Positions 1 to 6,897 of a stretch of 8,209 nt of DNA are shown here, piece by piece. The translations under genes were made by a program, and so were the position numbers. Origin of the DNA: Acidobacteriaceae bacterium (GTDB lineage: Bacteria; Acidobacteriota; Terriglobia; Terriglobales; SbA1); contig PLEA01000189.1 of the NCBI GenBank assembly GCA_003136335.1, forward strand, positions 1 through 8,209. Reading direction: 5' to 3'. Within the stretch, counting starts at the first letter, position 1; the number at the start of each line of letters is the position of its first letter. The notes under the pieces were generated by a model, which was given only the letters and a program-made list of their open reading frames with translations, was not told the origin of the DNA and ran no database searches.

Positions 1-141
1 GCAGATGGGCAAGGCCGCCCGGGCCCTCAAGCAAGAGCTTTAGTCCACCTACGGCGCGGTGACGGATGGGACGAACGAGTCGCTCTAGAGTTGCCAGCTC
101 TGCTGGCCGGCCATCGAGATGAAAAAGTGCGACGATTCCGC

Positions 142-1116
142 TCAACGAGATTTTGACTCCCGCGAAATATCCGCCAGGATTGCGTCTGCAACCGCGGGCA
201 ACATGTCCAGACGCTTGGGATAGGACAACCGCTTGATCGGAATCAGGCTGGCCAACCTGCCGGCAAAAGCAAACTGCTGCTTCAAACGATCGGGATGCAA
301 CACCGTATCGTTAAAGGTATTCTGCACTATAGGCAAGAATGAAGAACGTCCCGACAAACGCCGAACGAGAATTCTCGATTTGCTGGGTTTGTGAGGAAGT
401 ACATAGAGCGCTTGCAAGGGAACTGTGCGATTACCATGCTGAAAGTCATTCAAAGGAAAAATCATTTTTGATGTGAAGCTATTCATGGGGATGGAGCGGC
501 GTCCGCCGAAGACCGCGTCGGCGGAGTCCGGATTGAGTTTCATTCTTGCGATGCCTGGCCGCGCCCAAACGTGTTCGCCCCTGAACTCGAGCGCTAACAC
601 ATCGTCGGTCAGCAGGGCGTAGCCCTTTTGCAAGAAAGCGGCCGCCAGAGTGGATTTTCCAAACCCCGAGTCGCCAAGGAAGGCGACGGCTTGGTCACTC
701 ACGACTACGGCCGTGGCATGGAGGGGTTCGATGCCGCGCGCTAAGAGACAATAAGACAAGACTTGTCCGAGGAGATAGCTGATCAAAACTTCATTCGACA
801 CCTCCTGCAGTTTTCGCCACAGGACTTGCTTTGCGCTGGCCGACACCACAAATTCGAAATGCTCCTTCCAGTACACATGAGCCGAGCCATCCGCAAAGAT
901 GCTGCACTGCCAAAAACCTTCCTCGCGAAAGGAGATTCGCTTTTGACTGCGTGCTTGCAAAATTTCGGTGGCCCCGCATTCGAGGAGCTCAATGTCCGAC
1001 GACGCGAAGGATCGCTCCATGCTGGGGCAGGGCAGCGGGACAGCGGACCTCAGGGTCAGGCCGTATAGGGAATACGTTTCCGAGCGACAGCTGACAGACA
1101 TGCGGCTTTGGCCCAT
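142..1116 (-). CDS. HPr kinase-like (HprK-related) P-loop kinase
   Basis: A 324-residue protein with a Walker A loop GDSGFGKST at residues 148-156. It is preceded by a histidine in LHATAV (His133) and followed by LLTDDVLAL (Asp171-172), the spacing and order of the HPr kinase/phosphorylase fold (His, P-loop, Asp pair). The N-terminal part (about residues 14-46, YSLYGLTLRS then acidic) is typical of HprK-related kinases found in lasso-peptide and exopolysaccharide clusters rather than of true PTS HprK, and I do not see the HprK C-terminal signature. A cytosolic ATP-dependent phosphotransferase acting on a peptide or small carrier is inferred; the substrate is unknown. Start: ATG at 1116 has no clear Shine-Dalgarno site but lies 8 nt after a TATAGT -10-like hexamer. 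ATG at 1101 (residue 6) is the alternative. The gene diverges from the nucleotidyltransferase gene, and nothing identifiable follows it before the left edge. Confidence 0.85.
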   Translation of the reverse strand: MGQSRMSVSCRSETYSLYGLTLRSAVPLPCPSMERSFASSDIELLECGATEILQARSQKRISFREEGFWQCSIFADGSAHVYWKEHFEFVVSASAKQVLWRKLQEVSNEVLISYLLGQVLSYCLLARGIEPLHATAVVVSDQAVAFLGDSGFGKSTLAAAFLQKGYALLTDDVLALEFRGEHVWARPGIARMKLNPDSADAVFGGRRSIPMNSFTSKMIFPLNDFQHGNRTVPLQALYVLPHKPSKSRILVRRLSGRSSFLPIVQNTFNDTVLHPDRLKQQFAFAGRLASLIPIKRLSYPKRLDMLPAVADAILADISRESKSR

Positions 1117-1138
1117 CAGCCATACTATACTCGGGCCT
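1117..1138. promoter_or_regulatory. Possible shared bidirectional promoter between kinase and nucleotidyltransferase
   Basis: The plus strand carries TATACT at 1126-1131 and the minus strand TATAGT at 1129-1124, so two -10-like hexamers overlap on the palindromic core TATA (1126-1129). The kinase ATG (1116) and the nucleotidyltransferase GTG (1139) are each 11.5 bp from the centre of symmetry, about where transcription would begin, so both mRNAs may be leaderless. No convincing -35 hexamer or extended -10 TG is visible on either side. The hexamers and symmetry are seen directly; promoter function is inferred. Confidence 0.3.
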
Positions 1139-2338
1139 GTGGATTTCTCCTCCCGGACTGCTTACCCGCCACCGACAACTGATCCCCAGCGGGATGCCAA
1201 GCTACTTGCCGCTGTTTGCAGCGAATATGTCACGCACACGGACACGGGATGGAGAAATGCGTTGGCGAAGCATCCCGATCCTGGATCCCTGGCGGCGGCA
1301 GCCGATCAGCACGGAGTGTTGCCGCTATTTGCACGCGCACTTTCGCTGGCGGGCATTCCTTGCGAGATTGCGCGAACGCGCGCCCGCGAGATTGCCTTTC
1401 GCAACCTTGCCCTGACGGCCGAATTGGTCAAGCTGGTCGGCCCGCTGCGAGAGCTTGGTATTCAGGCTTTGGCTTACAAAGGCCCCATTCTCGGACAGCA
1501 GCTCTATGGAGACGTGACGCTGCGGCAATTTCGCGATCTCGACATCCTGGTTGCGCCCACGGACGTTTTGCGGACCAGGGACGCTCTGTGCCAGCTTGGA
1601 TACCAAGAGATGGAGCAGTTCAGCCGCCCCCTGCTCAGGAAGCATGTTCGTTCCCAATGTGAATGGCAGATGAGGGGAACAAACTCCGGCACAATCATCG
1701 AACTGCACTGGGCGCTTTTCCCGCGCTACGCTTCGTTCGATCTTTCCGTGATAGAGCTTAACCAAGCAAGTGTAGCCATTGAGATTGCCGGTGAACGCGT
1801 AAGAGCACTCGATCTCCGTCACTTGGCGCTAGTGCTGAGTGCCCACGGCACAAAGCACTTCTGGCACAGGCTCGGATGGCTGGTGGACTTCGCGCTTGCG
1901 CTGCGGAGCTACGCCGACGGCGATGCTGAAAAACTACTCGATGATGCTGCGGGGAAAGGGATGAAGCGCATTCTGCTGATTTCCGTAGCCTTAGCCGATA
2001 AAGTGCTGCGGCTGAGACTGCCGAAAGCGTTCGAGAGCGCCATAGCCGCCGACCGTGGGGCGCGAGTGTTGGCGGACAATATGCAGCAGTCTCTTTGCGC
2101 TGGAGTAATCCCCGAGGACCTGCTCAGCGAGAACGTTTTGTTGCTACGATCGCGAGAACGTTGGTCTGATCGCGTGAAGATCGTTTCGCGTCTTGCATTC
2201 ACTCCGGGACCGCAAGAGTGGCGGTGGATCGCTTTGCCCGAATGGGCAGAATGGCTGTATCGGCCGATACGCATTGCAAGAGCCGCTCGCTACTTCCCGC
2301 GAATTGTGCAGCGGGCGTTTTCGTCTAGAAAACCGTAG
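1139..2338 (+). CDS. Nucleotidyltransferase family protein (NTP_transf_5 type)
   Basis: About 399 residues from GTG 1139. The core shows the family pattern: a helical lead (HGVLPLFARAL), then KGP at residues 114-116, YGD at 123-125 and RDLDILV at 132-138. The Asp pair of the last motif matches the metal-binding aspartates of nucleotidyltransferases. These are followed by ELHW at 188-191 and a conserved HGTKHFW...WLVD block around 236-250. The family is poorly characterised; members occur beside HPr-like kinases in lasso-peptide clusters and in exopolysaccharide/exosortase clusters, and transfer of a nucleotide or phospho-sugar group is inferred. Start choice: the frame is open from 968, but that overlaps the kinase gene. 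ATG 1100 also overlaps it, whereas GTG 1139 leaves the conserved domain whole and begins just after a TATACT box. No Shine-Dalgarno site is visible at either start. A broken paralogue lies at 4646-5506. Confidence 0.85.
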   Translation: MDFSSRTAYPPPTTDPQRDAKLLAAVCSEYVTHTDTGWRNALAKHPDPGSLAAAADQHGVLPLFARALSLAGIPCEIARTRAREIAFRNLALTAELVKLVGPLRELGIQALAYKGPILGQQLYGDVTLRQFRDLDILVAPTDVLRTRDALCQLGYQEMEQFSRPLLRKHVRSQCEWQMRGTNSGTIIELHWALFPRYASFDLSVIELNQASVAIEIAGERVRALDLRHLALVLSAHGTKHFWHRLGWLVDFALALRSYADGDAEKLLDDAAGKGMKRILLISVALADKVLRLRLPKAFESAIAADRGARVLADNMQQSLCAGVIPEDLLSENVLLLRSRERWSDRVKIVSRLAFTPGPQEWRWIALPEWAEWLYRPIRIARAARYFPRIVQRAFSSRKP

Positions 2339-2411
2339 TCGAGTCGCAGTGACGACGAGCGCGTCCGCTCTGTGCCGCTTGCCACAAGAATGCGCGGTTT
2401 GGTAGGAAGCT

Positions 2412-2661
2412 TCATGAGGGATAGCTCACGCCGCCCTGCCTGTGGCAGCAGCTTTGCGGTCCTCGCGGTGAACAATCGCACGCGTTGCTCGCGATCGAAA
2501 CCGCAAACAGCAGAATGCTGAGATCCAAGAAGTTATGAGGGTCGACACGGGTGCGCCAAAAACGTGCGCAGCACCGAACACAATGCCCGGTAAACGATTG
2601 CCACTGCCGCACTGACGCAACCGAGGTAGTATGACCACGCTGCAATTCTTGATTGAAACAT
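2412..2661 (-). pseudogene. Small two-helix membrane protein, frameshifted
   Basis: ATG at 2661 follows a near-perfect Shine-Dalgarno site. Frame 1 gives a 42-residue product (stop 2533-2535) with a hydrophobic helix at residues 9-31 (WSYYLGCVSAAVAIVYRAL). A shift of +1 near a run of five T on the coding strand (2558-2562) restores an open frame to the stop at 2412. It adds a second hydrophobic segment (FLDLSILLFAVSIASNA) and a Cys-rich tail, about 82 residues in all. Two short helices joined by a loop with the pattern SFLDG/NFLDL-type entry resemble small uncharacterised inner-membrane proteins I associate with Acidobacteria, but I cannot name a family with certainty. It is 194 nt downstream of the WecA-like gene on the same strand. 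The shift could be a mutation, an assembly error or, least likely, programmed slippage. Confidence 0.5.
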
Positions 2662-2666
2662 CGTTC

Positions 2667-2673
2667 CCTCCTT
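2667..2673 (-). promoter_or_regulatory. Strong ribosome binding site of the small membrane gene
   Basis: The minus strand reads AAGGAGG, five bases before ATG 2661. It is the strongest Shine-Dalgarno match in the window and fixes the start of a gene that is otherwise hidden among longer spurious frames. Confidence 0.65.
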
Positions 2674-2854
2674 AGCTGTAGGAAAGTTTCGCCGAGCCCT
2701 TTCTCCCGCAGCGCGGCAAGAGTACTCCGCCGTGTGGAAATGTCCAAGAGAGGTCGCGGGAGATTGGTTGTCAAATTGCTATGAACTCGGTCTCTTCGAC
2801 GGTGATGAGTTATGGCCTGTAGTTTGGCTATACCGTATCGTGGGAGGAAGGAGA

Positions 2855-4414
2855 TTAACTGGCCTCGGCTGCTGTAAAGTCTGTACTGTCGGTCAATGCC
2901 GCAACCATGCCCTCCTTGGAGAAGAGAACGCGATCCAGCGCGTCAGCAAGAACAACCGGAAAATCCGATGTCAAGAGATTTGTATCCACGAGTAGCGCGC
3001 GGTCCGTATAAAATCGATAGATTTTCATCGAGCCCCGCCATTGATTGGTGGTGGTGACCAACCCGAGCTTTAGGTGCCAAGCTGCCCAACCACTTCCAAA
3101 CTTCGGAGCCCTGGGCTTTTCGAAATGTAAAGTCTTTCCCAGCCGTCCCCGCAGGAGTGTGCCGCCCGCTGGGAGCCCGTCTCCCCCAGCCTCGAAGCTC
3201 AATTCGAACCCGTCAAAATCATTCGAAAGAAAAGCGGATTTCAGGATTTGACACACCTGTGCGTAATCGCTAGCGCCCTTCAACTCCTCGGTTGCCCGTC
3301 GAATTGCAAGATTGTTAACAAATATGCTTCTTTGTTCGACCGTCCTTTGCGCGACCCGCCGGATTTCCCCAAATTCCAGATATCCCAAATGCTGAACGCC
3401 AAACCAGATGCCCGTGCCTAACATCACCAGCACCACGCCCAGCGTGGGTCCTGCAGGCCAGAGCAAGAATAGACTGAGCAGGGCGAAGAGAGCTGACACC
3501 GCATAGAGCGCAATAACGACTTGCCGCGGGGACATGCCTTGTTGCAGCAACTTATGATGAATGTGCTCACGATCAGCCGTGAATAAGGGCCGACCGCTGA
3601 TCAAGCGCCGCAGGACGGACAGAGTGGTCTCAAGAATCGGCAGGCCGAAGGAGACGACCGGAATGGCGACTGCAATGACAGTGGGCGCCTTCTGGGCGCC
3701 CTCCAGCGCCAAGGCACTAAGCATGAATCCGATAAACAAACTCCCGCAGTCACCGAGAAAGATGGTCGCCGGATTAAAATTAAAACGCAGAAATCCCAGG
3801 ATGGCTCCAGCTAAGGCAATGGTCAGGAGCGACACTGGTAACGAACCACTCGAAATCGCCACAATAAAGACGATGGAGGTTGACAATAGCGCGGAACCCG
3901 CAGCCAACCCGTCCAGCCCGTCAATCAGATTGAATGCATTCGTAATCCCAATGACCCACAGAACTGTAATGGGCAGTCCGATGTACCAAGCCAAGTGCCG
4001 CGAACCAAACAACACGGGCAGATCGAGAATCCTCAAACCACCTGCAAACAGCATGATCGCAGCAATCCCTTGGACAGCAAACTTTGTGTACGGGCCAACG
4101 GAATGGATATCGTCGTAGAGACCAAGCAGGAAAACAAGAGTAGCAGGCACAAGAACTGTCAGAAGAGTCCGAATTGAGAGGCCAGCCACCAATGCCGGAA
4201 AGTGCCGACCGGCTAACAACGCAACCCCCACAGCGATGAGGAAGGAGAGGAATATGGGAACTCCGCCGAAGCGCGGCAAGGGAGACTCATGCAGGTCGCG
4301 TTCCTGAATCGGGGCTACCCAACCACGGCCCATTGCGAAATTGCGAACGCACCAGGTTAGTACGAACGAAAACAGCAGGGATATTCCGAAAGATACCAAA
4401 TAAAGCGGTGTCAA
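2855..4414 (-). CDS. Polyprenyl-phosphate sugar-1-phosphate transferase (WecA/TagO/MraY family) with C-terminal domain
   Basis: A 519-residue integral membrane protein with about ten or eleven hydrophobic helices in residues 1-342. Family signatures occur in order: HESPLPRFGGVPIF (42-55), the metal-binding Asp pair in GLYDD (98-102), NLIDGLDG (162-169), FLGDCGS (219-225) and the cytosolic HIHH motif (284-287) of the WecA/TagO branch. It should move a sugar-1-phosphate (GlcNAc-1-P in the best-known members) from a UDP-sugar onto undecaprenyl phosphate, the first step of a lipid-linked glycan. Residues about 343-519 are an extra soluble region with no motif I recognise; plain WecA/TagO proteins end near residue 350. 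The start is TTG 4414: an in-frame TAG directly precedes it, GGGAGA lies a few bases upstream, and later starts would remove the first helix. A promoter lies about 100 nt upstream. Confidence 0.93.
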   Translation of the reverse strand: MTPLYLVSFGISLLFSFVLTWCVRNFAMGRGWVAPIQERDLHESPLPRFGGVPIFLSFLIAVGVALLAGRHFPALVAGLSIRTLLTVLVPATLVFLLGLYDDIHSVGPYTKFAVQGIAAIMLFAGGLRILDLPVLFGSRHLAWYIGLPITVLWVIGITNAFNLIDGLDGLAAGSALLSTSIVFIVAISSGSLPVSLLTIALAGAILGFLRFNFNPATIFLGDCGSLFIGFMLSALALEGAQKAPTVIAVAIPVVSFGLPILETTLSVLRRLISGRPLFTADREHIHHKLLQQGMSPRQVVIALYAVSALFALLSLFLLWPAGPTLGVVLVMLGTGIWFGVQHLGYLEFGEIRRVAQRTVEQRSIFVNNLAIRRATEELKGASDYAQVCQILKSAFLSNDFDGFELSFEAGGDGLPAGGTLLRGRLGKTLHFEKPRAPKFGSGWAAWHLKLGLVTTTNQWRGSMKIYRFYTDRALLVDTNLLTSDFPVVLADALDRVLFSKEGMVAALTDSTDFTAAEAS

Positions 4415-4519
4415 CTAAACTCTCCCGAGGTCTAGGCTAATTGCGGAGACGAAACACGCCGATGCATCGCTGAGGCAAACTGCTTGTTCGAGTGCGACTT
4501 TCAAGTCTTCTGCTGAAGA

Positions 4520-4549
4520 ACTATAACAACTCTGAATCCAAAGTTGCAA
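4520..4549 (-). promoter_or_regulatory. Sigma70-like promoter of the WecA-like gene
   Basis: On the minus strand TTGCAA (4549-4544) is followed after 18 bp by TATAGT (4525-4520). Five of six bases match the -10 consensus and four of six the -35. A transcript starting near 4512 would have a leader of about 98 nt before TTG 4414. Three direct repeats end just upstream of the -35 box. Confidence 0.4.
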
Positions 4550-4555
4550 TCCCTT

Positions 4556-4590
4556 CTCAAAAGTATCTCAAAAGTATTTCTCAAGAGTAT
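4556..4590. repeat. Three 11-bp direct repeats upstream of the WecA-like promoter
   Basis: Plus strand: CTCAAAAGTAT at 4556-4566 and again at 4567-4577, then TT, then CTCAAGAGTAT at 4580-4590 with one mismatch. The first two units are directly adjacent, one helical turn apart. Seen from the minus-strand promoter the array sits from about -44 to -78, a usual place for an activator. It lies in an AT-rich island (39 G or C in 120 bases for 4501-4620 by hand count). A regulator site is inferred; the repeats may be relics of slippage in decaying sequence. Confidence 0.65.
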
Positions 4591-4645
4591 GTTGAACAAA
4601 TCTAACTTTTTCTTCGTAATATCGGCCCGGAGCCCAAGCGAAACG

Positions 4646-5506
4646 CTAACGCCCTTCTGTCGATCCCTGAGCACATGGCACCACCGCTAGGCTGAAAATA
4701 ACGCAAGAGGGAGAAATGAAGACAGGGGATCCCAGTTCAGGATTCGATCGAAGGAAATCGGCGAGATCGCAGAGCCATTTCAACGCAGACCAGCTATGTT
4801 TCCCACCATGAATAGCCAGAAATAAGAACATATCTTGAGAAGAAAATAACCACACTTCCCTACCAAAGATCAAACATGGCTTTAGGCCGTTCCAAACATC
4901 TTCCGCCACGATGCTAGACACAAATCGCCGCGACGAAAACTGCCAGTGGAGTTCGACTCTCATTCCCGTCGAGGCGGAATGCAGTTCGTCAACGTTAATA
5001 TCTGGAGTAATAACCGCGCTTGCCAAGTTCGACCGATAGCCCTGGTTCGATAAATCTCCCTGGCTTTCGGAATGTCTCGCTCTCGGATGAGGATGTCTAA
5101 ATCTGTAAATTCCCTCAGCGCCACGTCGCCGTAAAGAACCGCGGCCAACACAGGTCCTTTGAACGGCACTGCGAGAATGTGCTCGGCGTCAAACAGGTGA
5201 AGTATGTGAAGCAGTTCGCCGGCCAAGAACCGATTCTTGGCCGAATTTGCGGAATAGAAGCGGCTCAGTTCTTGTCGCGCCACTTCGGGGCAACGCTTGC
5301 CAGCAGGCTGTATGCAAGATCTGGTAAACCAGGGGCCTTACTCCATGCGATGTGGCAAGTTGAAGAAACGCTTGCCAATCAACATCCTGAGTTGCTATTT
5401 CCTTGATTCGAACTCTCGTTTGGAGCATGCTGCACGTCCGGGCGCAGCAGAGCATGAGGTCGACTTCCGGGATCCATGAACCACCGATTCCCGCCGCTGA
5501 ACGCAT
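4646..5506 (-). pseudogene. Broken second nucleotidyltransferase family protein (NTP_transf_5 type)
   Basis: Pieces in two frames line up in order with the intact protein at 1139-2338. From ATG 5506 the first piece has PEVDLMLCCART and VDWQAFLQLATSHGVRPLVY. The second (about 5283-5060) has NRFLAGELL, FKGPVLAAVLYGD and REFTDLDILI. The third (about 5055-4740) has NQGYRSNLAS, RVELHWQF and IHGGKHSWSALKWLCDLADF. One surplus C in a run of four (5287-5290) breaks piece 1 to 2, restoring LPEVARQEL if removed. One missing T in a short run (5052-5054) breaks piece 2 to 3, restoring REILSNQGYR if added. A third indel near 4735-4740 is likely (WDPLSSFLPLA lies in the neighbouring frame after NPEL). About the last 130-150 residues are absent. 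It begins 46 nt after the epimerase stop on the same strand, so it was probably co-transcribed with it. Confidence 0.8.
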
Positions 5507-5552
5507 CTCGGCCCGGGTCTTTCTTGCACAATCACTGGCGAACTCATCCACG

Positions 5553-6557
5553 TCAATCCGCCGCAGCGGAAACCATGGCGGACACAGAGTACTTGGACCG
5601 GAGCTGATCTGCGATCCACTCAAAGGTCACTGCCAGCCCTCGCCCCAAGGGGATGGACGGTTCCCAACACAACACCTCCCGCAAGCGATCATTGTTGCTG
5701 TTGCGACCCCGCACACCTTGAGGTCCGCGGACGTTGTGGCGTTTCGAGATCCGCTTGCCAGCAATCCTGGCCACCAGGTTTACTAATTCATTAATCGTTA
5801 CGAGTTCATCCGTTCCCAGATTGAGAGGTTCGCGGTAGTCAGAAGCCATGATGCGGATGAGCCCTTCCACGCAATCTTCCACATACATGAAGGAGCGCGT
5901 CTGCTCGCCATCGCCCCAAACTTCGATCTCGCCATTTTCTTCACTGAGAGCCACCTTCCGACAGATGGCGGCTGGTGCTTTTTCCTTGCCGCCTTCGTAC
6001 GTGCCTAGAGGCCCGTAGACGTTGTGAAACCGGACAATTCGCGTCTCAAAGTCGTAGTCTCTGTAGTAGTAACGGCAAAGTTCCTCGGCAAAAAGCTTCT
6101 CCCAGCCGTACCCGGGTTCGGGATCGGCGGGATGCGCATCTTCCTCACGCAGAGGAGTGACTGCCGGGTCCTGCTGCTTGCTCTGGTTGTAGACACAAGC
6201 GGAAGAGGAGAACAGAAAACGCTGGACCTCATTCTGACGGCTGGCCTCGAGCATGTGGGCATTGATGAGAATGTTGTTGCGACTGATGTCGGCGAGATAC
6301 GCGGTGATATAGCCAATGCCGCCCATGTCGGCAGCGAGATTGTAGACCTCATCAATTCCGCCGCGCGTGGCCAGGAGGCCGTTCTCCGCCTTGCGCAGAT
6401 CAAGGATCTCAAACACATCGCTGGGCGAAGCTTCGTATTCCGGATACTTGATGTCAACACCGCGGACCCAATGCCCGTCTGATTTGAGTCTCTTCACCAA
6501 ATGGTGCCCAATAAAGCCACCGGCGCCCGTTACCAAGACTCGCTTTTGCTTCCCCAT
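5553..6557 (-). CDS. GDP-mannose 3,5-epimerase
   Basis: A 334-residue short-chain dehydrogenase/epimerase protein. It has a Rossmann motif GAGGFIG (11-17), NLAADMGG (73-80), SSACVY (118-123), GYGWEK (149-154), RFHNVYGP (176-183), EKAPAA (192-197), GDGEQTRSF (215-223) and GPQGVRGRNS (278-287). This set is specific to GDP-mannose 3,5-epimerase. Cys121, Tyr150, Lys154 and Lys193 each sit 24 positions before plant enzyme residues Cys145, Tyr174, Lys178 and Lys217 (numbers recalled from the literature), so the whole active site is kept in register. It would turn GDP-D-mannose into GDP-L-galactose, with GDP-L-gulose as a possible by-product, in the cytosol using tightly bound NAD. ATG 6557 is preferred over an upstream extension because the Rossmann fold starts there and AGGAG precedes it. 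Its neighbours point to glycan precursor supply. Other GDP-sugar epimerases are possible but less likely. Confidence 0.9.
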   Translation of the reverse strand: MGKQKRVLVTGAGGFIGHHLVKRLKSDGHWVRGVDIKYPEYEASPSDVFEILDLRKAENGLLATRGGIDEVYNLAADMGGIGYITAYLADISRNNILINAHMLEASRQNEVQRFLFSSSACVYNQSKQQDPAVTPLREEDAHPADPEPGYGWEKLFAEELCRYYYRDYDFETRIVRFHNVYGPLGTYEGGKEKAPAAICRKVALSEENGEIEVWGDGEQTRSFMYVEDCVEGLIRIMASDYREPLNLGTDELVTINELVNLVARIAGKRISKRHNVRGPQGVRGRNSNNDRLREVLCWEPSIPLGRGLAVTFEWIADQLRSKYSVSAMVSAAAD

Positions 6558-6564
6558 ACCTGCA

Positions 6565-6571
6565 CTCTCCT
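6565..6571 (-). promoter_or_regulatory. Ribosome binding site of the epimerase gene
   Basis: The minus strand reads AGGAGAG, with AGGAG ending 9 nt before ATG 6557. It decides the start against the 49-codon upstream extension of the same frame, which has no conserved character. Confidence 0.6.
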
Positions 6572-6847
6572 GAGATTTCAAATCTGGTGATCGGCTCCAA
6601 GCAGAGCCAATTGTACTCGCTAAGCTTCCTCGCGTCCTATCAGTGTTCAGCATGCAAAAAAACCGAAGCCGGCCCCAGCGTTGTGGTTCTTCCAGGGAGA
6701 CCAACTTTTTCTAGCAATTCTAGACTGTTGTTGATTTGCAGTTTCCCGAAGCTCCCTTTGCGCATTGTCTTCGACATGGGTGCGTTCATCGGGTTATCAG
6801 GAAGAACCTGTGCAAAAGCAAGACACCTCAAAAGGACAGCTGGCGCC

Positions 6848-6886
6848 GTCGGCTCGGCATCTAGCCGCTGCGGCAGATGAGCCGAC
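6848..6886. other. Long interrupted inverted repeat (possible structured leader RNA)
   Basis: GTCGGCT (6848-6854) pairs with AGCCGAC (6880-6886). After a 3-nt bulge, CATCT (6858-6862) pairs with AGATG (6875-6879). After a single A, GCC (6864-6866) pairs with GGC (6872-6874) around a 5-nt loop. That is 15 paired bases in a 39-nt element with no internal mismatch apart from the two bulges. It lies 134 nt before the pilin start, in a gap without any gene I can support. It is not followed by a T run on either strand, so it is not a simple terminator. A cis-acting RNA, a regulator site or a REP-like repeat are all possible. Confidence 0.5.
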
Positions 6887-6897
6887 ACGTCGGCAGG

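Noticed and set aside
2..43. Thirteen codons and a TAG on the plus strand that could be the C-terminus of an upstream protein
   Set aside because: Too short to tell from chance; the basic helical look (GKAARALKQEL) slightly recalls TatA-like tails but is not evidence.
968..1138. N-terminal extension of the plus-strand nucleotidyltransferase from ATG 968
   Set aside because: It lies wholly across the N-terminal coding part of the kinase on the other strand, has low-complexity unconserved sequence, and the family domain starts well after 1139.
2715..2750. TTGGAC-N17-TACTCT on the minus strand as a promoter for the small membrane gene
   Set aside because: The -35 has only three consensus bases and the -10 is weak; the gene could equally be read from the WecA-like transcript.
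2662..2774. Longer minus-strand frame starting at 2774 and running to 2412
   Set aside because: The strong RBS and membrane-helix pattern place the true start at 2661 in another frame; only the part after the frameshift is coding-like.
6610..6615. TACAAT on the minus strand as a -10 box for the epimerase gene
   Set aside because: No -35 hexamer at a suitable distance and no extended -10; a single hexamer match is expected by chance.
6654..6678. Minus-strand GC-rich hairpin followed by seven T as an intrinsic terminator
   Set aside because: The stem is only about four base pairs including a G-T pair, and no gene upstream on that strand needs it.
6558..6704. 49-codon N-terminal extension of the epimerase
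   Set aside because: No conserved sequence, and a good RBS with the Rossmann fold start supports ATG 6557.
6640..6888. 82-codon minus-strand frame between the epimerase and pilin genes
   Set aside because: No RBS, no recognisable protein pattern, and it runs through the inverted-repeat element.
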